Position numbers and translations under genes: made by a program. Of a DNA stretch of 30,861 nucleotides, positions 15,492 through 24,971 are shown one piece after another; position 1 is the first letter of the stretch; every line of letters begins with the position of its first letter. The DNA is from an uncultured Verrucomicrobiota bacterium (GTDB taxonomy: Bacteria > Verrucomicrobiota > Kiritimatiellia > RFP12 > UBA1067). The notes under the pieces are model-generated. The model made no database searches. It saw only the letters and a list, made by a program, of their open reading frames with translations, and was not told the origin of the DNA. The stretch is taken from the NCBI GenBank assembly GCA_946631535.1, contig CAMPAF010000006.1, positions 1 through 30,861 of the forward strand. The letters run 5' to 3'.

Positions 15492-15929
15492 TCACTTTGC
15501 TTCTGGCTTGAGGATGAGGCACTGCGTGCGCACCTCGTGCCGGTTGACCAGCATGAGGCTCCACATCGCGCTGTCGTCCTCGATGGACCTCAGCTGCGAT
15601 ATCCGATGCGATCCGACCACGTCAAGCGCGTGCCTTAGCGAGACGAGGTTGTTGTCCAGCGTGGCCTCGTCCGCGAACGGCCTCACGTTGAAGTCGTCCA
15701 CCACCTCCGCGTTCCCCTTCGTCCACGGACGCCCCGTGCACAGCGGGATGCATCCGAGCAGCTGATACGAGAAGTTCTGCGTGAGGAACGTGGCTACAGG
15801 CACCTCGCCGTCGTTGATCGGAACGTCGGATTTCCACCTGGCGATCTCCGAATAGGAGCTGCACCCCGCGAACGCCAGCGCAAGTGCGGCCAGCGGCAAA
15901 ACTGCAAGCGACTTGATGCTCATTTTCAT
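15492..15929 (-). CDS. Small lipoprotein, unknown function
   Basis: A 145-aa product beginning MKMSIKSLAVLPLAALALAF followed by AGC-SSYSE, a lipoprotein signal with the lipid-modified Cys at residue 23. The mature part is about 120 residues with no recognised domain; it contains a Cys pair (GCIPLC) and a helical middle (ATLDNNLVSLRHALDVVG). The ATG at 15929 overlaps the stop of the preceding lipoprotein gene as ATGA, so the two are translationally coupled, and the collar-domain gene follows 14 bases later. It probably sits in the inner or outer membrane of a diderm cell as an accessory of the operon's exported proteins. Arg/Gly-rich reading frame upstream of 15929 is not coding. Confidence 0.75.
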   Translation of the reverse strand: MKMSIKSLAVLPLAALALAFAGCSSYSEIARWKSDVPINDGEVPVATFLTQNFSYQLLGCIPLCTGRPWTKGNAEVVDDFNVRPFADEATLDNNLVSLRHALDVVGSHRISQLRSIEDDSAMWSLMLVNRHEVRTQCLILKPEAK

Positions 15930-16390
15930 TTTCCTTCCTTGTTTGCGGCCTTGCGAGGCACGAGGATCGCGGACACGCTCATGTGCGACGAGCCGAAGCA
16001 CGAGCCCACGGCGCCGCCGTAGCTCGGCCCGGCGTACGACGCGTCGCCGTCGAAGTAGCTGACTTCCGCGAGGTCGCAGTTCCGCGTCTCGGCGATCTTC
16101 AGGAGCGCGGTCTGGAGCTCCTCGATGCCGACCTGGTCCGTGAAGAACGATGCCCCGCCCTCTATTGACTTCTTCCCGTCGTTCCACCTGAGGTCGCCCG
16201 AGACGAGCGGTACGGCCCAGAACATGTAGAACCCGGAGGTGTCGATCAGGACGGCCTGGCCGACCTTCCCGTCGACGCCCTTCACGGCAACGCCGTCCAG
16301 CGCCCCGGGGGATGAGTAGGTTACAGTGGCGCAGCCCGCCGCCATCGAGGCGAAGAGCGCAACCGCGCCGATCTTTGCCAGTGTATTCAT
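15926..16390 (-). CDS. Lipoprotein, unknown function
   Basis: A 154-aa protein starting MNTLAKIGAVALFASMAAGC; the lipobox AAGC puts the acylated Cys at residue 20. The mature domain of about 130 residues has a small alpha/beta look (GQAVLIDTSGFYMFWAVPL, then an EELQTALLKIAETRNCDLAEVSYFD helix-strand, then a Gly/Ser-rich loop and a SVSAILVPR strand). I do not recognise the family. It lies 12 bases after the 582-aa protein gene and overlaps the next lipoprotein gene by 4 bases. Tight spacing and shared export signals place it firmly in the six-gene operon. Two consecutive lipoproteins could anchor or secrete the neighbouring giant protein, but this is inference. Confidence 0.78.
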   Translation of the reverse strand: MNTLAKIGAVALFASMAAGCATVTYSSPGALDGVAVKGVDGKVGQAVLIDTSGFYMFWAVPLVSGDLRWNDGKKSIEGGASFFTDQVGIEELQTALLKIAETRNCDLAEVSYFDGDASYAGPSYGGAVGSCFGSSHMSVSAILVPRKAANKEGK

Positions 16391-16402
16391 GTGTATCTTC
16401 CT

Positions 16403-18151
16403 TTATTGCAAGATGATCTCCGTCTGCGGGCTGACGCGCTTGATCGACATGTCGCCGACGAGCGTGACAGGCCCCTGGCGCATGAGGTTGGTGAGCGTCC
16501 ACCTCGCCGTGCCGCCCTTCGTGTCCTCCGGGTTCCACGCCGCCTCGCCGCCGTTAAGGTCGAGCGCGATCTCGATCCTGTTCCCCACCGAGAACGTCTC
16601 GGGCTTCACGTCGCCCTTGTAGTTCATGAAGTCGTCGCCGGGCGGCGCCGCCGTCTTGAAGTCCCATTTGAGGCCGTCGTGCTGCGGATGGAGCGGATGC
16701 CGCAGGAGGCTCGTCGCTCCGCCGCCCGCCACCGTGAACTCGAACGCAATGCCGCTTGACGCGGTGGCGGACAATCCGCCAGCCGCCGCTATGACGGGCG
16801 TCTCCGTAGGCAGGCACACCGCGCTGATGCGCATCGTCTGGCGCGCCGTCGCCGGGATCTCGGCCGTGCCCGCGTAGATGCGATACGAGTACGTGCCGTT
16901 CTCCGAAATCTCGCCCGCCGTGACCACGCGCTGGAGAAGCCGCACCGTGCCGTGCTCGTCGATGTGCATGGGAAGGCGCAGCTTCACCGTGCCGCCGGTC
17001 TCGGTCTCCACCGTGGAGCCGGGCGCGATGATGCGGTCGAACGCCACGTCCGCCACCCACAGCCCGCCCGGCCAGACCGTGTTCGCGGCCACGCCGGATG
17101 TCTCGCCGACAAGCGGCACATCGACGCGCATCTTCGATCCGCCGTCCACGTCCGTCACGCGCAGGAGCGCACCGAACTTCCTGCCCTTCGCGCCCGTGTC
17201 GAACGACGGTCGGTCGATGCCGAACTCGAGCTCCCAAGTCTCCCCGGCGGCGAGACGCTTGGTCGCCACCGGCGCGGACGCAGGGCCGACCGCCGCCCAC
17301 GCCGCGTTGGTGAGCGCCACCGCCGCATCGCGGATATGGATCGCGCTGCGCGGCAGCTCAAGATCGCCGTAGGACGCCGACGTCTCGAGGGCTACCGCCA
17401 CAGTGCGCTCGTCCTCGCCGTCGTTGCGGACGTACAACGTGGTCTTGGAAGAATCGCTCCTGAAGTCCGGCCCCGTCATCGGCGAGACGTTCAGGACGCC
17501 AGACCAGTCGCTCTGCACGTCGGAGGCGACGAGCAGCACATCGCCGTCAGAGACCTTCGTGGACTGGTAGACCTGCATGACGTCCGGAGCCTTGTCAGGA
17601 TTCCTGCCGTAGAACTTGAAGAATCCGCCGTTGATGAGATTGCCGTCAAAGCCCTCTAGGTAGTCGCCGGGCCTGACGCTCGCTCCCTCCTGGAGCGAGA
17701 TGCCTACGAAGTTGTAGACCTCGTTCGAGCTTGTGACATGCCACGTCATGCGCGGCGCGGCCGGGACACCGACGAGCGATACGGTCGTGTTGGCCTCGTT
17801 CGTGCTGCAGACAAGGCACACCGTGCCCGCCGGGATCAACTGCACCTGCGATGCCTCCGGGAAGTCGCGGTACCACATCGCGACGGCGTTCATCGACAGC
17901 CCAGCCGAATCCCAGCCCTGCGCGAACTGGCGCGTCGCGAGGAAAGACGCCGGATCGTAGAATCCAACCGACTTCACTGGCCAGTCTGCGAACACCACAT
18001 CCAGGGCCTGCGTCGGCGCCACTTCCACGTACACGGCGTTCCAGCCATACTTCAGCACAAGGTTCTGCCGCACGACGACTTCCGCATGCGCCGCTACCAC
18101 GCATGCGAGCACCGCAATTACTCGTGCTTGCGCTTTCTTCATGGTGTTCAT
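16403..18151 (-). CDS. Secreted beta-rich protein (582 aa), first gene of operon
   Basis: A signal peptide (about residues 1-23, ending VVAAHA|EVVV) is followed by LKYGWNAVYVEVAPTQALDVVF, a pattern I associate with large exported proteins of Planctomycetes/Verrucomicrobia. Most of the rest is beta-strand-like with Gly/Asp turns, consistent with several immunoglobulin- or jellyroll-type domains. Near residue 480-495 is LRHPLHPQHDGLKWDF, which resembles an H-P-x-H-D-G-L motif I recall near the ends of such proteins; treat this as a lead, not proof. No enzymatic motif was seen. It is the first gene after the promoter at 18202-18230, with a ~50-base leader. Two start codons are possible: ATG at 18151 (MNTMKK) or the third-codon ATG downstream (MKKAQARV); either gives the same signal peptide. 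Confidence 0.78.
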   Translation of the reverse strand: MNTMKKAQARVIAVLACVVAAHAEVVVRQNLVLKYGWNAVYVEVAPTQALDVVFADWPVKSVGFYDPASFLATRQFAQGWDSAGLSMNAVAMWYRDFPEASQVQLIPAGTVCLVCSTNEANTTVSLVGVPAAPRMTWHVTSSNEVYNFVGISLQEGASVRPGDYLEGFDGNLINGGFFKFYGRNPDKAPDVMQVYQSTKVSDGDVLLVASDVQSDWSGVLNVSPMTGPDFRSDSSKTTLYVRNDGEDERTVAVALETSASYGDLELPRSAIHIRDAAVALTNAAWAAVGPASAPVATKRLAAGETWELEFGIDRPSFDTGAKGRKFGALLRVTDVDGGSKMRVDVPLVGETSGVAANTVWPGGLWVADVAFDRIIAPGSTVETETGGTVKLRLPMHIDEHGTVRLLQRVVTAGEISENGTYSYRIYAGTAEIPATARQTMRISAVCLPTETPVIAAAGGLSATASSGIAFEFTVAGGGATSLLRHPLHPQHDGLKWDFKTAAPPGDDFMNYKGDVKPETFSVGNRIEIALDLNGGEAAWNPEDTKGGTARWTLTNLMRQGPVTLVGDMSIKRVSPQTEIILQ

Positions 18152-18201
18152 CCCAATTCTTTCGTCCGCCCAATCACCTCTGAATGTCGGTTTTTCACGA
18201 T

Positions 18202-18230
18202 ATTATACAGGTATTTGCCCCTCGCCGCAA
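18202..18230 (-). promoter_or_regulatory. Sigma70-like promoter of the six-gene secreted-protein operon
   Basis: On the minus strand, TATAAT (18207-18202) lies 17 bp after TTGCGG (18230-18225), an ideal spacing. The start site would be near 18195, leaving about 45 bases of leader before the ATG at 18151. It sits in the 93-base gap between the cinA-type gene stop and the operon. The -35 word is identical to the one before the flp genes. Confidence 0.7.
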
Positions 18231-18244
18231 CATAGAAGGCATCA

Positions 18245-18712
18245 TTAAATGCAACTGCGCAGCAAAAGGCCCACAGCGTGCTCTATGGCCGCCCTGCGGA
18301 CGGCTTCGCGGTCGCCGGGGAATATTTTCTTCTCCGTGGCCGTGCCCGCCTGCGACGCAAGCCCGAACCAGACTAGCCCAACCGGCTTCTCGGCGCTTCC
18401 GCCACCAGGACCGGCGATGCCCGTCAGCGACACCGCAAGATCCGTCTTCAGGAGCCGCCGCACGCCTTCGGCCATCGCCGCCGCGCACTCGGACGAAACC
18501 GCGCCCTTCGCCGCAAGCACTTCCTCCGGTACGCCCAGGACATCGCGCTTCACAGAGTTGTCGTAGCTTATGACGCCGCCCCAGAAGACGGCGCTCGAAC
18601 CCGGCACGCCAGTGATCTCGTATCCCACGCCGCCGCCCGTGCACGATTCCGCCGTCGCGCACGTCATCTTCTTCTCAACCAGGGCCCGTACAAGCTTTTC
18701 CGCTGTCGTCAT
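18245..18712 (-). CDS. pncC: CinA C-terminal domain / nicotinamide-nucleotide amidase
   Basis: A 155-aa stand-alone CinA C-terminal domain that converts nicotinamide mononucleotide to nicotinic acid mononucleotide in pyridine-nucleotide salvage. Hallmarks are [18 protein letters not shown] near the start, the [17 protein letters not shown] strand-loop, [19 protein letters not shown], and [18 protein letters not shown], which holds the conserved Gly-rich phosphate-binding segment. Length matches PncC/YgaD-type proteins rather than full CinA (about 410 aa), so no N-terminal MoaB-like domain is present. The ATG at 18712 is chosen because it overlaps the rmuC stop (ATGA, 18709-18712) and has AGAGGAAG just upstream; an in-frame ATG at 18739 would lie inside rmuC. 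It is the last gene of the recCBD-rmuC block. Confidence 0.92.
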   Translation of the reverse strand: MTTAEKLVRALVEKKMTCATAESCTGGGVGYEITGVPGSSAVFWGGVISYDNSVKRDVLGVPEEVLAAKGAVSSECAAAMAEGVRRLLKTDLAVSLTGIAGPGGGSAEKPVGLVWFGLASQAGTATEKKIFPGDREAVRRAAIEHAVGLLLRSCI

Positions 18713-20208
18713 GTGGCTTCCTCTCTTCTTGCCTCGCATTCTTCTGCAATGGGCGCGGCCAAGGCATAGGCCTTGCCGCCTCTAGTCCTCGGCTGGACGC
18801 CAAGCTGGACAAGCTTGCCGACCGCCTTCGCGATGCTCTGCCCCTTAGGCGCATCGACCAGCCGCCCCTTCGCGGCCTCATACTTCGCAAAGACACCCTT
18901 GAAAGCCTCCCCGACGGCCAGGAACTCTTCGACAAAATCGTTGGCGCGCTGGAGAAGCTCCTCGGCGGCGCGGATCGTGTCCTGCCGGTTCTTCTCCGTC
19001 CGTTCGACATTCCACATCATCTCAATGAGGCGCACCACTGGCACGACGCTTGCGGAATTCACGAACACGACATTGTGCCGAGTGGCATAGTCGCGCAGAA
19101 GCTCCCGTTCCCCGCTGACAGAGATCGACGCCTTCATGGCCAGCATGTACACCTCTTCTAGGGGAATGTACATCAGCACGGTCGAGAAGGCGTTTGGGAC
19201 AGACGCCTGATACTCGGCAACGTCTATCTCGTCGACATGACCGCGCACCGAGGCGATGATCTCCGCCTCGGCGGCTGCGCGCGACGCCTCATCTGCCGCA
19301 CCTGTGTAGCGTTCGGCGGCGGCGATCGTGTTCTTGGAATCTATGATCAGCGAGCGGCCGCCCGGCATCTTGATGACGAAGTCGGTCCGCTTGGACTTGC
19401 GGCCCGTCTGGTCGTCCCTGAACGTCTCCTGATACGTGTAGTCGCTAGATGCAACCATCCCGGCCAGATCGAGCACGCGCTTGAGCTGGATTTCCGCCCA
19501 CTCGCCGGTCAGCTGCGCATCGCCACGGATGGCGCTGGCAAGATTGTTGGCTTGCTCCGTCACCTTGTTCGTCTGATCGACAAGCGTCGTGATCTTACCC
19601 ATCAAGTCGGTGTGCGAGGTGGCGGACTTCTCGTCAGAGGCCGAGATCTTCGTCTTGAGGTTGTTGATCTCCTGTTTCAGTTGGGTCACGAGCATGCTCA
19701 GCGGATTCGTCCCGTCTTCCTTCAACTTCTTCTCGCGATCTTCGAGTATCTGCTGGGCGAGCTCCTTGAACTGGGCCGTCCCTTGCTCCAGCGTTTTCCG
19801 GTACTGCGCCTCCTTTTCAGCCAGCAGCTTCTCGTTTGCCCTCTGCGCTTCCTCCGACGCCACAAGCCGACGGGCGACGCTCTCCCTTTTCTCGCGCTCG
19901 TCCCTGATCTCCAGCGCCGATGCTTCCAGCTTCGCATTCAGCGCACGGATTTCATCGCGAAACTGCTCAGCCTGCCGCCTGAGATCGTCCGCGTCATCCT
20001 TGCGCAGCCGATCGATTTCGTCGCACTTGGCCTTGAGCGCGACCTCGGCTTTTGACTTCTCCAGCTCCGCATTGACCCTGCCCGCTTCGGCGTCTTCGCG
20101 CAACTTGTCCAGCCGCGCATACTCCTTCGAGGCGACATGCCTCTGCCACAGCCAAACGGCGATGGCAACAGGTACGGCGCACAAAATCGTCAACACTTCG
20201 CTACTCAT
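18709..20208 (-). CDS. rmuC: DNA recombination protein RmuC
   Basis: A 499-aa protein: an N-terminal membrane segment (about 4-20, [17 protein letters not shown]), a long coiled coil (about 28-230) and a C-terminal RmuC domain. The domain contains [17 protein letters not shown] and a PD-(D/E)xK-like core with [10 protein letters not shown] then IIDSKN (Asp290-Lys292), followed by the [18 protein letters not shown] strand typical of RmuC. The family limits inversions and rearrangements at short inverted repeats; a nuclease role is inferred from the fold. It lies 18 bases after recD, with AAGAAGGA before the ATG, so co-expression with RecBCD is likely. The final ~50 residues are a basic, low-conservation tail. 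The length is within the usual range. Confidence 0.93.
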   Translation of the reverse strand: MSSEVLTILCAVPVAIAVWLWQRHVASKEYARLDKLREDAEAGRVNAELEKSKAEVALKAKCDEIDRLRKDDADDLRRQAEQFRDEIRALNAKLEASALEIRDEREKRESVARRLVASEEAQRANEKLLAEKEAQYRKTLEQGTAQFKELAQQILEDREKKLKEDGTNPLSMLVTQLKQEINNLKTKISASDEKSATSHTDLMGKITTLVDQTNKVTEQANNLASAIRGDAQLTGEWAEIQLKRVLDLAGMVASSDYTYQETFRDDQTGRKSKRTDFVIKMPGGRSLIIDSKNTIAAAERYTGAADEASRAAAEAEIIASVRGHVDEIDVAEYQASVPNAFSTVLMYIPLEEVYMLAMKASISVSGERELLRDYATRHNVVFVNSASVVPVVRLIEMMWNVERTEKNRQDTIRAAEELLQRANDFVEEFLAVGEAFKGVFAKYEAAKGRLVDAPKGQSIAKAVGKLVQLGVQPRTRGGKAYALAAPIAEECEARREEAT

Positions 20209-20226
20209 CGTTTGAATTCCTTCTTT

Positions 20227-21765
20227 TCAATTTGTCAAGCCCGTAACGCGTTCGACAGTCTTCTGGCAGCAGGTGGCAACGGAAGCTTCGCCGGCGTAGA
20301 GACGCACGCTTCCTTTCGTGCGGGTGATGCCCGTGTAGAGGATTTCGCGCGTGAGAAGCGGCGAGTCGCCGTCAGGCGGCAGGACGATTGCCACGTCGTC
20401 GAACTCTGAACCCTGCGACTTGTGGATGGTCGTCGCGAACGCCAGTTCCATCGCAGGCAGAAGCTCCAGCCGGACGGACCGCGTCCCGCCTGCCATGGGC
20501 AGATGCAGGCTTTGCGGATCGTCTGGCATCACCACGCCGACATCGCCGTTGGCCACGTCCTGCAACCTGTCGTTTTGCGTGATCATCATCGGCACGGGGC
20601 ATCCTCGTCCCAGCAGTTTCTTGACGAACTCGTTCAGCCGCTCCGCGCCGTACGGTCCGTGACGCAGCGCACAGAGGATGCGGAAGCCGTTCAACATGTC
20701 GAGCGCGGTCTTAGGATCCTTGCTGTCCGCGAACGCGGCAAAGCGCGTTCGGCACATCTCCACGAACCCCGGCCAGGCCGCAGGCGCGGCTGCTGACGCA
20801 CCCGAAAGATCGACGTAGGACACGGCGTCCCGCCCCGCGCCGAGAATCGCCATCGCCTCCGCGGGGTCGTTGCCGTTCACAGCGGCGGCGATGCGAGCGA
20901 TGTCGCCGTCCGGCGGGAAACGCGTGCTCTCCGTGAGCCGGCTGATGGACACTCCCGTCATCCGGCAAAGATCGCCGAACACGTGCCCGCGCTCCACGGA
21001 CGCCAGCTGGTCGACGTCGCCAACCAGCGTCAGCCGGCACCCGTCCGGCAGCGCGTCGAGCAGCTTCGACATGAGCGGCATCCCGATCATGCTGGCCTCG
21101 TCCACGATCAGCCAGTCGACGGACAGCGGATTCTCGCGCCCATGATGAAAACTCACCAGATCGTACCGAGCCCCCAGCAGGGCGTGGATGGTCGTCGCCG
21201 GCGCCGCCGTCACGCCGGCTTTCGCCATCGACTCCGTCATCCGCGCGGCCGCCTTCCCCGTAGGCGCGGCCAACGCCAGCCGCAAGCCGGGATCCGTCTC
21301 CTGCAGGTATCGCACGGCACGCGCGATCGTGTGCGTCTTTCCGGTCCCCGGTCCGCCCGTAAGGATCGAGAACTGCGACTTGCACATCGCCAATACCGCG
21401 TCCCTCTGTTCCTTGCGCAGCAGCGAGTAGAACCCGTCGTCGGGCAAGGTCACGTCGCTCGCCAGCACGTTCCCCGCCATTCGCCCGATCTGTTCTGACA
21501 CGTTCCGCTCGTACTGCCAGTTCCGGCGCGTATACAGCAGATCTCCACTTACCACGAACGGTGCCGTCACGTCCTCGACAGGCGTCCGCCCGTCGACAAC
21601 ACGAACAACTTCCGGCACTTCCGAAAGCAGCCGCATCTCCTCTTCGTCAAGGCGGCGGCAGACGTCTCCCTCCTCCAGGTTGGCGACGGTCGAAGCGCAA
21701 ATCTCGGCAACCTTCACGTTTCCGCCGGTCATCCTCTCCACCATGTCCCGAACTGCGTTCTTCAT
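20227..21765 (-). CDS. recD: RecBCD subunit RecD (5'-3' helicase)
   Basis: A 512-aa SF1B helicase, the exodeoxyribonuclease V alpha subunit, which drives 5'-3' unwinding within RecBCD. Motifs in order: Q-like motif and KEQRDAV (~118), Walker A GGPGTGKT (137-144), AAPTGKAAARMTES, VDEASMIGMPLM (motif II), LVGDVDQLASVERGHVFGDL (motif III), a long insertion region, then ATTIHKSQGSEFDDVAIVLP (motif V) and LYTGITRTK (motif VI). It is somewhat shorter than E. coli RecD (608 aa), mainly at the N-terminus. The ATG at 21765 sits 4 bases after the recB stop, with GGAGGGC spanning that stop as the ribosome-binding site, giving tight coupling. Separate RecB and RecC genes upstream exclude the stand-alone RecD2 type. 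Confidence 0.95.
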   Translation of the reverse strand: MKNAVRDMVERMTGGNVKVAEICASTVANLEEGDVCRRLDEEEMRLLSEVPEVVRVVDGRTPVEDVTAPFVVSGDLLYTRRNWQYERNVSEQIGRMAGNVLASDVTLPDDGFYSLLRKEQRDAVLAMCKSQFSILTGGPGTGKTHTIARAVRYLQETDPGLRLALAAPTGKAAARMTESMAKAGVTAAPATTIHALLGARYDLVSFHHGRENPLSVDWLIVDEASMIGMPLMSKLLDALPDGCRLTLVGDVDQLASVERGHVFGDLCRMTGVSISRLTESTRFPPDGDIARIAAAVNGNDPAEAMAILGAGRDAVSYVDLSGASAAAPAAWPGFVEMCRTRFAAFADSKDPKTALDMLNGFRILCALRHGPYGAERLNEFVKKLLGRGCPVPMMITQNDRLQDVANGDVGVVMPDDPQSLHLPMAGGTRSVRLELLPAMELAFATTIHKSQGSEFDDVAIVLPPDGDSPLLTREILYTGITRTKGSVRLYAGEASVATCCQKTVERVTGLTN

Positions 21766-21769
21766 CTCG

Positions 21770-24700
21770 TCAGCCCTCCAATCCCAATGCGGCGCAAAGC
21801 TTGTCGAGCAACGCCTCTCCCGGGCGGTCGCAGAACACCGCTTTCTCGCCGTTGAACGGAATCCCGCGCAGGAAATAGTACCGTATGCCGCCGAAGTTCC
21901 GCTCCCAGGAATAGCCCTCCGCCATCGTCTCCTTCAGGAAGCGATGCAGGACGGCGGAATACAGCAGGTACTGGAAGAAATACCCGGCCGACGCCATTTC
22001 CGCCGTGATGCCCTCTTCCATGAAGTCCGCCACGTGGCGCGTCAGGCTGTTAGACTTCCAGTCGACGACGTAATAGTAGCCATCCTTCCGGAAGACAAGA
22101 TCCAGGAATCCCCTGAGGTAGCCTTTCGGGATGGGACGGTTCCACCCCTCAAGCTCCTTCAGGAACGCGCTCTTCGAGACATCTCCTTTCCACGCGTTCC
22201 GCAAGATCTCGGAAATCGCCGCCGTCGTGGACGCGGACGACGACGACGAGAAGTCGAACTCCCATTCGCTGAACCGGTCTTGCACACCAATCTCCCTGAG
22301 GGTGAACGCTGCTCCGTCAGGGGCGTGGAGCGGACACTCCAACGCAGACCTTACCATCTCGGCGACAAGTCCTGCGTCTTTTGCGAACGTCTCGTCGCTG
22401 GGGGATGCGAGTCCGTACACTGACAATGCACGACGCGTTTCTGCAAGGATCGCATCATCGTCCGCACCGAACGGCAGACGTTCCAGTATCTCATGCCAAC
22501 ACGTTCCAGTCTTCGTGCCGCCCGGCAGGGCCATGACGCCATCCGCGCTCTCGTTTGCATCATCGAACGCGGCGGAATCGAAGTCGAATTCGTCGTCGCC
22601 CCCCCCATGCGCGCCTGGCGCGAGCGACGAATAGCTTCCCTTCGTGGGTGCCGTGGAATAATGGCGAGGCTCAAGCGCAGGGGAAAGATCCTCCGCCTTC
22701 ACGCCCGAAGCCGAAACGAAATACGGCGGCAAAGGTTCTTCCTGCAGTTCGTACGCGGTCCACATGATCGGCGCTCCCTGCGCGTCCTCTCCCGCGCCGT
22801 TGCGCCGAGCATTCGCCAGCAGACGGCCGAGCGGCGATTGGGGATCCGGCTCGGTCGTCACGAGAACCGTGCGCTTGGTGGCGCGCGTGAGCGCGACGTA
22901 CAGCAGGCGCATGCGCTCGGCGTCATGTTCCGCGGCGGCCTTTGACCGCGCCTCGTCGTCCAGTGCGACATGCAGGTCCATGTTCGCGTCGTGGTAGAAG
23001 TACGGCGGCTGCACGTCCCAGCCCCTCGTCATCGGCACGATGACAATAGGAAACTCAAGGCCCTTCGACACGTGGATCGTCATGATCTTGAGTGCGTCGC
23101 TCTCGCTCTCCAGCTGCCGTGCATACTCCTCGACGTCCGCCTCGTCGCCCGACTGGTTGATCCGCTCGGTGAGCCAATCGACAAGCGTCTCCGGCGCCGG
23201 ACCAAGCTCCTTCACTGCCGCATCGGCAAGATCGATTATCTGCATCAGGTCGGCCAGCAGGCGCTCGCCGTCCGACTGCCCCGCCAGCTTTCGGCGGAAG
23301 TCGCATTCCTTGTTTGCCTCCAGCGCCGCAAGGGCCGCATTGAATCCTCGGGCGAGCCATATCTGGTTGAGTTCGCCGAAGAATCCCACCATGTCGGCAA
23401 GCAAGGCCTCGTCATCGAGCTTCGCCTTGTCGAAGGAGAAGAACCCCGTCAGCAGCGCGGCGCGCACCTGACCGCGTCCGCCCATCTGCGCCATCGCCAT
23501 CAGCACCTGGCGGAAGTCGCCTGCCATCTGCCCCGCGAAGACATTGCCGGCACGCTGCAGGACTGCAGGCACGCCGACCTCCCGAAGCGCGTCGCGGAAT
23601 CCCTCGCCCGCGTCGTTCGACGTCGTGAGGATTGCGATATCCTTCGGCGTGATGCCGTTTCCGCGCTGCTCTTCGAGGACCTTCAGCACGGCATCGATAA
23701 CGGCCTGAAAGCGTCCGTTCGAGTTCTCGGCCATGACGATGCGGAACGGCGACGGGTCCGGAGTTCCGTCCGGAAGCGTCAGCGGTTCCTTCTCGCTGGC
23801 GCGCAGCGGTACGGGATAGCCAATCGCGTCGTCCCCGAACGTGCGGACGTACGAGCCATCCCCCTGCCGCTCGTCCATGAACAACGTGTTAACGGCGTCG
23901 ATGAGGCGGGGCGTGGAACGGAAGTTCCGATCCAGGCGGTACGTGCTTGCCGCGACCGCCGGATCCGTGACGGCCTTCTTGTAGGTGTAGATGTCGCCGC
24001 CGCGGAACGAATAGATCGCCTGCTTTGGGTCGCCCACGAAAAATAGCGCCGGCGCAGGCTTTACCGCTGGATCAAGAAAAACACGGCGGAAGATGTCGTA
24101 CTGGACGGGGTCCGTGTCCTGGAACTCGTCGACGAGCGCCGCCTTGAACTCGTTCCGCAGGCACGCGGCTAGCACGGGGCCCTTCACGGCATCCTGCAGG
24201 GCGCTCCGCAGGCTACGCAGAAGGTCGTCGTACGTCTGCGTGGTGCGCGTGGGGCGATCCGCCTCGTAGGCGCAGACGATCTCCTTCGCCCGGGCAAGGG
24301 CGTATGTTCCCGCATCGTCTTCCGCGTCCCCGTCCAGGGTCCAATCGGTCTTTCCGGCGAGGCCGTTCACAAAAGCCTGGATCGTCCCGATGCCCACGCC
24401 GTCCTTCACCGCATCGGGGATGGACGTGCGGTTGCACCGCCACCAGTCGCGTACGCGGCGCGCGAGGTCCTGTGCCTTCGTGTCCGCGAACTCCGCCTTG
24501 AACGCGCTGTCCGTCTCGAACGCGAAACGGACGAGGGCGCGGCGACAGAACCCGTGGATGGTTGATATGGCGGCCTGGTCGAATTCCATGAGCGCGAGAT
24601 CGATCCGCATCCGCGCAACGGCATCGGGCGACCCTCCTCCGATCGTCGTCTGTGCGCATGCACGCAGCTTCTCGAGACGTTCCAGTTCCTCGGGCTTGAA

Positions 24701-24958
24701 TCCGGCAACGTCGCCAGCGAACAGCCGCGACAGGTCGGCAAGCACCTTGCGCACGCGGTCGCGCAACTCCTTCGTGGCCTTTTCGGTGAACGTCATCACC
24801 TGTATCTGGGATGTTCTAAATCCCTTTTCCGCGACGAGGCGCGCGTAGATGTTCTGGATGTTGTAGGTCTTGCCCGTCCCGGCGGACGCCGCGACAAGAT
24901 GCGGTCCCTCGAGGACGAATGCGGGATCGAAGATGTCTTCACTGAATATGCGACTCAT
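21770..24958 (-). CDS. recB: RecBCD subunit RecB (helicase-nuclease)
   Basis: A 1062-aa UvrD/Rep-type 3'-5' helicase fused to a nuclease. Motifs: ASAGTGKT (24-31), LVDEFQDTDPVQYDIFRRVF (motif II), GDPKQAIYSFRGGDIYTY (III), MTIHVSKGLEFPIVIVP (V) and LLYVALTRATKR (VI). The C-terminal PD-(D/E)xK nuclease is present: GYLRGFLDLVF then YYVVDWKSN near residues 945-970, with the catalytic Asp and Lys intact. The start at 24958 is chosen over an in-frame ATG at 25057 because GGAGGG lies 8 bases upstream and the longer form would overlap recC. A run of eight G (plus C8, 22599-22606) lies in the Gly-rich linker about 785 residues in, before the nuclease domain. Slightly shorter than E. coli RecB (1180 aa). 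It processes double-strand ends with RecC and RecD. Confidence 0.95.
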   Translation of the reverse strand: MSRIFSEDIFDPAFVLEGPHLVAASAGTGKTYNIQNIYARLVAEKGFRTSQIQVMTFTEKATKELRDRVRKVLADLSRLFAGDVAGFKPEELERLEKLRACAQTTIGGGSPDAVARMRIDLALMEFDQAAISTIHGFCRRALVRFAFETDSAFKAEFADTKAQDLARRVRDWWRCNRTSIPDAVKDGVGIGTIQAFVNGLAGKTDWTLDGDAEDDAGTYALARAKEIVCAYEADRPTRTTQTYDDLLRSLRSALQDAVKGPVLAACLRNEFKAALVDEFQDTDPVQYDIFRRVFLDPAVKPAPALFFVGDPKQAIYSFRGGDIYTYKKAVTDPAVAASTYRLDRNFRSTPRLIDAVNTLFMDERQGDGSYVRTFGDDAIGYPVPLRASEKEPLTLPDGTPDPSPFRIVMAENSNGRFQAVIDAVLKVLEEQRGNGITPKDIAILTTSNDAGEGFRDALREVGVPAVLQRAGNVFAGQMAGDFRQVLMAMAQMGGRGQVRAALLTGFFSFDKAKLDDEALLADMVGFFGELNQIWLARGFNAALAALEANKECDFRRKLAGQSDGERLLADLMQIIDLADAAVKELGPAPETLVDWLTERINQSGDEADVEEYARQLESESDALKIMTIHVSKGLEFPIVIVPMTRGWDVQPPYFYHDANMDLHVALDDEARSKAAAEHDAERMRLLYVALTRATKRTVLVTTEPDPQSPLGRLLANARRNGAGEDAQGAPIMWTAYELQEEPLPPYFVSASGVKAEDLSPALEPRHYSTAPTKGSYSSLAPGAHGGGDDEFDFDSAAFDDANESADGVMALPGGTKTGTCWHEILERLPFGADDDAILAETRRALSVYGLASPSDETFAKDAGLVAEMVRSALECPLHAPDGAAFTLREIGVQDRFSEWEFDFSSSSSASTTAAISEILRNAWKGDVSKSAFLKELEGWNRPIPKGYLRGFLDLVFRKDGYYYVVDWKSNSLTRHVADFMEEGITAEMASAGYFFQYLLYSAVLHRFLKETMAEGYSWERNFGGIRYYFLRGIPFNGEKAVFCDRPGEALLDKLCAALGLEG

Positions 24959-24971
24959 AGTTCCGCCCTCC

